From NCBI GenBank assembly GCA_013043915.1, contig JABEVH010000285.1, positions 1 to 12,067 on the forward strand: 12,067 nt of DNA, written 5' to 3'. The stretch comes from Pseudomonadales bacterium (GTDB lineage: Bacteria; Pseudomonadota; Gammaproteobacteria; Pseudomonadales; Moraxellaceae). Shown piece after piece: positions 1 to 5,848 of this stretch (the first letter of the stretch is position 1; every line of letters starts with the position of its first letter). The notes beneath the pieces were generated by a model. The model did not search any database. It saw only the letters and a list, made by a program, of their open reading frames with translations, and was not told the DNA's origin. The translations under genes were made by a program, and so were the position numbers.

Positions 1-12
1 GAATAAGCCTCT

Positions 13-1953
13 ATGGCTATCCTGCTACGGGAATGGATGGATGAGAACCTGCTCGAATTCAAAGTACAGATTTACAGCACGGACATTGATGATGACGCAA
101 TTTCTGTGGCTCGAACGGGGCTCTATCCTGCCAGTATCGCCACCGATCTTAACATTGAACGATTGCGACGATTCTTTATCAAAGAAGACGCAGGTTACCG
201 AATCCGCAGGGAAATACGAGAATGGGTAGTATTTGCCATTCAGAATGTGATCAAGGATCCCCCCTTCACAAAACTTGATCTTCTGACCTGCCGTAATCTG
301 ATGATCTACCTTGAACCCGAGTTACAGAAACGTCTTATCCCCTCTTTCCACTATGCGCTCAAGCCAGGTGGCATCTTATTTCTTTCGCCCTCTGAAAGTA
401 TTGGTAATCATACCGAGTTATTCTCTGCGCTTGACCGCAAATGGAAGTTCTACAGCGCACTACGTACTGAGTCATCTTCGCGCGCGATAATAACCAGCCT
501 ATTGCCTCAGAAAGTTAGTGAACCTCATGAAAAATCGGGGGAAGTTACGCCTAAAACCAGGAAACCCAACGTCGTTGAGCTCACACGTGCCGCTCTCCTG
601 CAATACTATGCACCTGTCTCTGTGGTTACCAACCTAGAGGGTGTCTTACTTTATGTGCATGGTGATACTGGCAAGTATCTACGGCCAGCACATGGTCACG
701 CCAGCCTTAACCTCGTTGACATGGCCCGAGAAGGGCTGGAACAGGAATTGCGGGAGGGCATTCACAGAGCTGTTGCTGATAATATTGCTACCTTGGGTAA
801 AGAAATACCCATCAAGATCAACAACGGTTTTATATCGATTGCCCTCAGTGTGCGTCCTATTCCCAATTCCCATGGAGGAGAGAGGCTTTTACTGATCAGC
901 TTTCAGGATATCCCCCAGCCACCTAAAGTGAAACGAAAGCGCAGCCATAAGCCCATTGAACTTGACCGCGTCAATGAGTTAGAACACGAACTAAACTATA
1001 CCAGAACCAATCTACAGGCAATCATCAATGGGCAGCTAGTCTCGAATGAAGACCTTAAGTCGACAAATGAAGAACTGCAATCCATGAATGAAGAGATACA
1101 GTCCACCAATGAGGAATTGGAAACATCGAAGGAAGAATTGCAATCGGTTAATGAAGAACTTATTACTGTGAACTCAGAACTGCAGACCAAGATCGAACAG
1201 CTAGCTTGCATACAGAACGACATGAAGAACCTGTTCGACAATATCAATATCGGTGCTGTTTTTCTTGATGAGCACATGATTTTGCGACGATTCACGCGTG
1301 AAGCCATTAACATTTATCGGATGGTACCGTCAGATGTTGGTCGTCAGTTGGCGGATATAAAAACTAATCTTGAACAGGATGATCTCTTAGCAAAAGCCCA
1401 AATTGTGCTTGAGTCATTGGTTCCGTTTGAACGAGAGGTTCTCACCCAAACCGGGGCCTGGTACTTGGCTCGAATTCAACCCTACCGTACCCTTGATAAT
1501 GTCATTGAAGGTGTCGTATTAACTTTTTCTGACATTAGTAAGCGCGTGCAAGCTGAGACAGCAGTTCAAGTGGCTCGTGACATGGCTGAAAGCATTGTTG
1601 AAACCATAAGGGAGCCACTTCTGGTACTGGATCCCGATTTGAAGGTCATTTCCGCCAACCGAGCCTTTTACCAATTTTTCCAAACACTAGCAACAGAAAC
1701 GGTGGGCCGCCGAATCTATGATCTTGGCAACCGGCAATGGAATATCCCCGCACTACGAGAGCTTTTGGAAGATATTCTTCCCAATGCTCATACCTTTGAC
1801 CAATTCGAAATTGACCATGATTTTCCGGCCATCGGCCGCCGTAAATTGGTACTGAATGCTCGTAGAGTTGCCGTTAAGGAAGGCGAACCTCCTGTGATAT
1901 TGCTGGCGATGGAGAATAGCAGTAGCACATCAAATTATGGAGTTCCCTCGTGA
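13..1953 (+). CDS. CheR-type methyltransferase / coiled-coil / PAS sensory protein, 5'-truncated or broken
   Basis: This is the C-terminal part of a CheB-CheR-PAS type hybrid signalling protein. Residues 1 to about 150 are the SAM-binding half of a CheR methyltransferase: STDID near residue 23, the stretch ending LLTCRNLMIYL near residue 90, and FLSPSESIG. CheR proteins methylate glutamates of chemoreceptors. A linker follows, then a long coiled coil (about 330-395) built of repeated NEELQS-like heptads starting at N352, then two PAS domains (about 400-515 and 520-640). No histidine kinase or effector domain follows. The ATG at 13 falls where the family has its GEExYS SAM-binding motif, and an in-frame TAA sits at 4-6, so the N-terminal CheR region and any CheB domain are missing or cut off by a nonsense codon. 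No Shine-Dalgarno is visible in the 12 upstream bases. The stop overlaps the start of the next gene, which suggests translational coupling. The family call is firm; the start and intactness are not. Confidence 0.85.
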   Translation: MAILLREWMDENLLEFKVQIYSTDIDDDAISVARTGLYPASIATDLNIERLRRFFIKEDAGYRIRREIREWVVFAIQNVIKDPPFTKLDLLTCRNLMIYLEPELQKRLIPSFHYALKPGGILFLSPSESIGNHTELFSALDRKWKFYSALRTESSSRAIITSLLPQKVSEPHEKSGEVTPKTRKPNVVELTRAALLQYYAPVSVVTNLEGVLLYVHGDTGKYLRPAHGHASLNLVDMAREGLEQELREGIHRAVADNIATLGKEIPIKINNGFISIALSVRPIPNSHGGERLLLISFQDIPQPPKVKRKRSHKPIELDRVNELEHELNYTRTNLQAIINGQLVSNEDLKSTNEELQSMNEEIQSTNEELETSKEELQSVNEELITVNSELQTKIEQLACIQNDMKNLFDNINIGAVFLDEHMILRRFTREAINIYRMVPSDVGRQLADIKTNLEQDDLLAKAQIVLESLVPFEREVLTQTGAWYLARIQPYRTLDNVIEGVVLTFSDISKRVQAETAVQVARDMAESIVETIREPLLVLDPDLKVISANRAFYQFFQTLATETVGRRIYDLGNRQWNIPALRELLEDILPNAHTFDQFEIDHDFPAIGRRKLVLNARRVAVKEGEPPVILLAMENSSSTSNYGVPS

Positions 1954-4178
1954 ATCTAAAGCGCAGGTCTACCGACTCCATACAGCTCCGCGCTGAGGCA
2001 CAAACAAGGTTCTCTCATAGCACTTCCTCCGCTTTGACCAGCACGGATGAGGCAGCGCTGAGACATGAGCTCCTCGTATACCAGATCGAGTTGGAAATGC
2101 AGAACGACGAGTTGCAGAAAGCCCATACCAAGATGGAGGAAGCACGAGATCGTTATGTCGACCTCTACGAATTTGCTCCGGTAGGCTACCTCACCATTAG
2201 TCGGCAAGGCCTAATTTCTGAAATCAACCTAACCGGTTCTACCCTGTTAGGGATTGAACGAAAAAAACTGGTCAAAAGACGTTTTGCACAGTTTATTGCC
2301 CCGGAGGATCGTGAACGTTGGCACCGCATGTTTCTTGGTATCATGGCCGAAGAAGAAGCAGAGATACAATCCTTTGAATTTGTCATGGTGCGTTTCAATG
2401 GCTCCAGCTTTTATGCCTTGATCGATTGTCAGCGTAAGGATGCTATAGGTGAGCAGCCCACATTACGCGTCACGCTGGCTGATATACATAAACTCAAGGA
2501 ATCAGAAGCTGAACTACGTATTGCTGCAGTGGCCTTTGAGGCACAAGAGGGCATGATGGTGACCGATGCCCATAATACGATCCTTCGAGTGAATGAGGCT
2601 TTTATAAAAATCACGGGATATGCACCTGAAGAGGTCATCGGAAAAAATCCGCAGATACTTGGATCTGGTCTCCAGGATAGTGCGTTCTATACCGCTATGT
2701 GGGAACAATTAGGGCAGCAAGGCATCTGGTCTGGAGAAATATGGAACAAACGTAAAAATGGGGAAATCTATCCTGAATCGCTTTCCATCACTACGGTAAA
2801 AAACAGGCATGGTGATATCACAAACTATGTAGCCTCATTTGCTGACATCACGCTTAGTAAATCAGCAGCTAATGAAATCCAGCATCTGGCCTTTAATGAC
2901 CCTCTGACCAACTTGCCAAATCGTCGGTTTCTGATGGATAGACTCGAGCATGAATTGGCTTCCAGTACGCGTACAGGGCACAAAGGCGCGCTGTTGTTTC
3001 TAGATTTGGATAACTTCAAGGTTCTCAACGACACCATGGGGCATAACATCGGTGATTTGCTCCTAAAACTGGTCGCTGAGCGATTGATCACGTGCGTACG
3101 TGACTGCGATACTGTCGCCCGTCTCGGAGGCGATGAATTTGTTATTTTGCTAGAAGGTTTGGGGGAACATCTGCTAGAAGCTGCATCACAAGCTGATGCT
3201 GTTGCCAGCAAAATCCTGATGACCCTGAGTCAACCCTATTTACTCGAAGGGCACGAGCATAACAGCTCTGCCAGTATCGGCGTCACGCTGATTGACGAGA
3301 ATAAGTTGCACATTGAAGAGTTGCTGAAACAAGCCGATATTGCCATGTATCAGGCGAAGCAATCTGGTCGCAGCAGTATTCGTTTTTTTGATCAGCAAAT
3401 GCAGGAAAATATTTCAGCCCGTGTCAAACTGGAAGAAGAGTTGCGGCGTGCTCTGATCAACAAGGATCTTGTTCTGCACTACCAGTTTCAGACCCATCTT
3501 GGGCAGGTTACAGGTGCTGAAGCGCTTGTACGGTGGCAACATCCCCAACAAGGAATCGTATACCCTGTTGAGTTCATAGCTCTCGCCGAGGAAACCGGCC
3601 TGATTCTTCCTCTAGGTGCCTGGGTATTAGAAGCAGCCTGCGCTCAACTTAAAGCATGGAAACTCAGTAACCTAACACGAGACCTTTTACTCTCCATTAA
3701 TGTGAGTGCCCGACAATTCTTCCAACCTGATTTTGTTGCCCAAGTGGCATGTACCCTACAACGATATGATGTTAATCCTAATCTGATAAAGTTCGAGCTG
3801 ACAGAAGGTGTTCTCATTAAATCTATTGAGGAAACCATTGCAACCATGACCACCCTGAAAGCAATGGGTATTAAGTTCTCACTGGATGACTTTGGTACAG
3901 GCTACTCTTCATTGCAATACCTTAAGCGATTACCGCTTGATCAACTAAAGATCGACAAATCATTCGTGCATGACATTACGATTGATCACCGTGACCGGGC
4001 CGTTGTAAGAACCATTATTGGTATGGCCGAGAGTTTGGGACTTGAAGTCATCGCCGAGGGTGTAGAAACCGAAGGGCAAAAACTTTGTTTGCTCAACATA
4101 GGCTGCTCTAATTTCCAAGGTTACTTATTTGGTAAGCCGATGCAGATAAGTGAGTTCGAGACTATGTTAAAAAGCTAA
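1950..4178 (+). CDS. PAS-PAS-GGDEF-EAL cyclic-di-GMP synthase/phosphodiesterase
   Basis: This 742-residue enzyme starts with GTG, which overlaps the previous gene's TGA (GTGA). It has an N-terminal helix rich in Gln/Glu (about 38-65, around IELEMQNDELQ), a PAS domain (about 70-180), a second PAS (about 190-305), GGDEF (about 313-475) and EAL (about 490-740). The diguanylate cyclase site is intact (GGDEF at 393-397, DLDNFK upstream). An RxxD inhibitory site (RDCD) lies five residues before GGDEF. The phosphodiesterase signature is also complete: EAL at 524-526, NVSARQF, ELTE, DDFGTGYSS from D646, KIDKSFV and AEGVET with E703. Both activities are therefore possible; which dominates cannot be read from sequence. 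There is no transmembrane segment, so it should be cytoplasmic. It probably responds to a signal through its PAS domains and is co-expressed with the CheR-PAS protein. A hairpin terminator lies just downstream. Confidence 0.95.
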   Translation: MNLKRRSTDSIQLRAEAQTRFSHSTSSALTSTDEAALRHELLVYQIELEMQNDELQKAHTKMEEARDRYVDLYEFAPVGYLTISRQGLISEINLTGSTLLGIERKKLVKRRFAQFIAPEDRERWHRMFLGIMAEEEAEIQSFEFVMVRFNGSSFYALIDCQRKDAIGEQPTLRVTLADIHKLKESEAELRIAAVAFEAQEGMMVTDAHNTILRVNEAFIKITGYAPEEVIGKNPQILGSGLQDSAFYTAMWEQLGQQGIWSGEIWNKRKNGEIYPESLSITTVKNRHGDITNYVASFADITLSKSAANEIQHLAFNDPLTNLPNRRFLMDRLEHELASSTRTGHKGALLFLDLDNFKVLNDTMGHNIGDLLLKLVAERLITCVRDCDTVARLGGDEFVILLEGLGEHLLEAASQADAVASKILMTLSQPYLLEGHEHNSSASIGVTLIDENKLHIEELLKQADIAMYQAKQSGRSSIRFFDQQMQENISARVKLEEELRRALINKDLVLHYQFQTHLGQVTGAEALVRWQHPQQGIVYPVEFIALAEETGLILPLGAWVLEAACAQLKAWKLSNLTRDLLLSINVSARQFFQPDFVAQVACTLQRYDVNPNLIKFELTEGVLIKSIEETIATMTTLKAMGIKFSLDDFGTGYSSLQYLKRLPLDQLKIDKSFVHDITIDHRDRAVVRTIIGMAESLGLEVIAEGVETEGQKLCLLNIGCSNFQGYLFGKPMQISEFETMLKS

Positions 4179-4199
4179 TTCACCCAATGGCGTGAGAAG

Positions 4200-4226
4200 C
4201 CCCTGGATTGATCCATGGGGATTTTT
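4200..4226 (+). terminator. Rho-independent terminator after the GGDEF-EAL gene
   Basis: A stem of CCCC and TGGA arms (4200-4207) pairs with TCCA and GGGG (4212-4220) around a TTGA loop, with one bulged T. It is followed by ATTTTT. It lies 22 bases after the stop codon of the c-di-GMP gene, the position expected for the end of that two-gene transcript. Confidence 0.7.
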
Positions 4227-4537
4227 AGCACAAATCCACTCTCATCTTCGTAGACTGAACCACCTCGGATATAGCATAGGCTGATAGATTTAAATCATGG
4301 GGCCGTCTCCTCTACTGCTTACTTTATGTGTGCAAACGCACCGACGTTGATGAAACCAAGGGGCATTCTTGATTGATGAAATGTGCCAAGACAAATCTGC
4401 CGGTACATCGGAGTTTTGTCAGAAGCGCGATCTAAGGCAGGAAGAATCGGCTTTCATCCCGCGCTTCGGGGATTTTGCTCCTCGCACGTTACATGGCCGG
4501 CCTTCCCGTAACATACCCATCAAGTAAGGTATTATCC
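4227..4537. other. Gene-free leader region upstream of the BON protein gene
   Basis: I see no convincing gene here. The region presumably holds the promoter and 5' leader of the BON gene, but no clear -35/-10 pair stands out. Small structures seen are the 10-base palindrome GATTTAAATC (4287-4296), a GTGC-AAAC-GCAC hairpin (4330-4341), a CCCG/CGGG hairpin (4458-4470), and GTTAC/GTAAC arms (4488-4492 and 4508-4512) flanking the palindrome GGCCGGCC. A 16-codon ORF from ATG at 4327 lacks a ribosome-binding site and is not called. Confidence 0.5.
4526..4530 (+). promoter_or_regulatory. Ribosome-binding site for the BON protein gene
   Basis: AAGGT lies seven bases before ATG 4538, and a signal peptide begins directly at that ATG. 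This favours 4538 over the upstream in-frame start at 4475, which would put 21 residues without signal-peptide character in front. Confidence 0.6.
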
Positions 4538-5140
4538 ATGAACATTAAATTTATGCCGTCGTTTTTTCTAACTGCTTCTGCTGTCCTGATGTTAAGTGCA
4601 AGCTCGCTGGCCTTAGCCGCTAGGGATGATGGCATGGCTACTGTAAGCGATACGGCCATCACGGCCACCGTAAAAGCCAAGTATCTAGAGGATAGCCGTT
4701 TCAAGAATTCGGACATTAGTGTGACCACGACCAACGGAGTGGTCACACTCACCGGGACAGCCACAGGGCCCGAGGCTAGCAATGCAGCCGTTGATTTAGC
4801 TCAGCATGTCAAGGGTGTCAACAGCGTAGACAACCAAATCGTTGCTCCCATCGCAACACCTTCGATGGCCACCAAGATTGAAGATAAGACGCTCCATGTA
4901 ACCCATGCGACCGAGCGTTTGGTCGACGACAGCTGGATAACCACCAAGGTCAAATCAGCACTGCTAGCTGACAATATCACCAAGGGCCTAAAAATTAGTG
5001 TTGATACCCGTCATCACAATGTTTTCCTGTCTGGTTTTGTTGATACACAAGGGTCGATGGACGAGGTAATTCGCTTGGCCTCAAAAATCGATGGCGTTGA
5101 TATGGTGGATAGTTCCGCTCTGCATATAGCTAAAAATTAG
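4538..5140 (+). CDS. Periplasmic BON-domain protein, OsmY-like
   Basis: This is a secreted protein of 200 residues. Residues 1-27 form a Sec signal peptide (short basic start, hydrophobic core, cleavage likely after ALA before ARDDG). Two BON domains follow: about 38-102, with the typical VTTTNGVVTLTG strand-turn-strand, and about 129-197, with the more divergent ISVDTRHHNVFLSG. BON domains are thought to bind phospholipid surfaces. OsmY-type proteins sit in the periplasm and are induced by hyperosmotic and stationary-phase stress. The length matches the two-BON OsmY class (about 200 aa). The gene stands alone, with a terminator upstream and a 190-bp gap downstream. It is odd in having a perfect 11-bp inverted repeat inside the first BON domain (4718-4749). 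The family assignment is confident; the specific role is inferred from the family. Confidence 0.9.
   Translation: MNIKFMPSFFLTASAVLMLSASSLALAARDDGMATVSDTAITATVKAKYLEDSRFKNSDISVTTTNGVVTLTGTATGPEASNAAVDLAQHVKGVNSVDNQIVAPIATPSMATKIEDKTLHVTHATERLVDDSWITTKVKSALLADNITKGLKISVDTRHHNVFLSGFVDTQGSMDEVIRLASKIDGVDMVDSSALHIAKN
4718..4749. repeat. 11-bp perfect inverted repeat inside the BON gene
   Basis: AGTGTGACCAC (4718-4728) and its exact reverse complement GTGGTCACACT (4739-4749) flank a 10-base loop. The arms encode the two Val/Thr strands of the first BON domain. The repeat could fold into a strong hairpin in the mRNA, or simply reflect the repeated VT...VT codons. Confidence 0.8.
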
Positions 5141-5191
5141 TGATTATCTTTTTCTAATGGTCTGCCTGCTTCATTAAGGCCGAGGTCGACC

Positions 5192-5254
5192 GTGAATCTC
5201 AAGCACTTCTGGCGGCAGATGCTCGCTACGTTGATTGATGCATTGCTGACCTGA
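5192..5254 (+). CDS. Possible 20-residue leader peptide or small protein
   Basis: A short ORF starts with GTG at 5192 and ends with TGA at 5252-5254. A good Shine-Dalgarno (GAGGT, 5182-5186) sits at proper spacing. The product begins MNLKHFW and ends in the hydrophobic IDALLT, so it has an amphipathic, partly hydrophobic character. It lies between the BON gene and the stress-protein operon, and a 7-bp hairpin begins 18 bases after its stop. I do not recognise it. It may be a regulatory leader peptide, a tiny membrane peptide or chance; ORFs this short are common by chance. Confidence 0.25.
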   Translation: MNLKHFWRQMLATLIDALLT

Positions 5255-5272
5255 TCTTAACCGGGCTTTTAC

Positions 5273-5290
5273 ACAGGTATCAGTGCCTGT
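5273..5290 (+). promoter_or_regulatory. Hairpin in the leader of the stress-protein/H+-ATPase operon
   Basis: ACAGGTA (5273-5279) pairs with TGCCTGT (5284-5290), including one G-T pair, around a TCAG loop. It is 40 bases before the ATG at 5331. No T-run follows, so it is not a standard terminator. It could be an RNA structure affecting the operon's expression or an operator-like dyad. Confidence 0.35.
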
Positions 5291-5330
5291 CAATTTCGCT
5301 GAGTGAGTCTCGACTTATCAAGGAAATGTC

Positions 5331-5813
5331 ATGAAAAATGAAGATTCCAACGTCTATATATTTGATACGCATGCTCTGGCAGAGGAAGCAATCCGTACTT
5401 TAAGTAAATCAGGCTTTGACATGAAAAAATTGTCAGTTGTCGGCAAGGGCTATCATAGCGAGGAGCATCCTCTTGGGTTCTATACCGCTGATGATCGTAT
5501 CAAGTCCTGGGGTAGTATTGGTGCTTTCTGGGGTGGATTCTGGGGGCTGCTGTTCGGTCCAGCCATGTTCTTTTTGCCTGGCTTTGGTTTAGTTGCGTTA
5601 GCTGGCCCTTTTGTTGCCATGCTAGTCGGTGCGCTGGAAGGAGCCGTGATCGTAGGCGGGGTTTCAGCTATCGGCGCCGCACTAACTCAAATTGGCGTCC
5701 CTAAGGATCATATCATCAAGTATGAAACCGCGCTGAAGGCGGATAAATATGTGCTGATCGTCCATGGAAGTGCTGAGGAAGCCGCCCAGGTTCGTGGCGT
5801 GCTGGCTGCTTAA
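5331..5813 (+). CDS. Glycine-rich membrane protein, general stress 17M/YflT-like
   Basis: This 160-residue protein starts at ATG 5331 with AAGGAA (5320-5325) five bases upstream. The N-terminal 45 residues (VYIFDTHALAEEAIRTLSKS followed by a KLSVVGKG strand) and the C-terminal 40 (KYETALKADKYVLIVHGSAEEA) look like the two halves of the alpha/beta domain of general stress protein 17M/YflT-like proteins. Between them lies a long Gly/Ala-rich hydrophobic hairpin (about 60-120, around GAFWGGFWGLLFGP), probably one or two membrane passes. Proteins with this layout are usually annotated as general stress or DUF1269-like membrane proteins, with no known biochemical activity. It is 35 bp ahead of the H+-ATPase gene on the same strand, so it is probably co-transcribed and may act in the same stress response or associate with the pump. 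That link is inference. Confidence 0.8.
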   Translation: MKNEDSNVYIFDTHALAEEAIRTLSKSGFDMKKLSVVGKGYHSEEHPLGFYTADDRIKSWGSIGAFWGGFWGLLFGPAMFFLPGFGLVALAGPFVAMLVGALEGAVIVGGVSAIGAALTQIGVPKDHIIKYETALKADKYVLIVHGSAEEAAQVRGVLAA

Positions 5814-5837
5814 TATAGATTACGCATGAATAAAACC

Positions 5838-5843
5838 CGAGGT
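5838..5843 (+). promoter_or_regulatory. Ribosome-binding site of the H+-ATPase gene
   Basis: CGAGGT lies five bases before ATG 5849 and fixes that start. It also supports independent translation of the second operon gene. Confidence 0.6.
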
Positions 5844-5848
5844 AAGTC

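Noticed and set aside
996..1313. 105-codon minus-strand ORF rich in Ser
   Set aside because: It is antisense to the coiled-coil repeats of the CheR-PAS gene, and its composition mirrors the NEELQS codons. It has no start signal or family resemblance.
4475..4537. Upstream start for the BON protein
   Set aside because: It would place 21 residues before an obvious signal peptide, and the ribosome-binding site fits ATG 4538.
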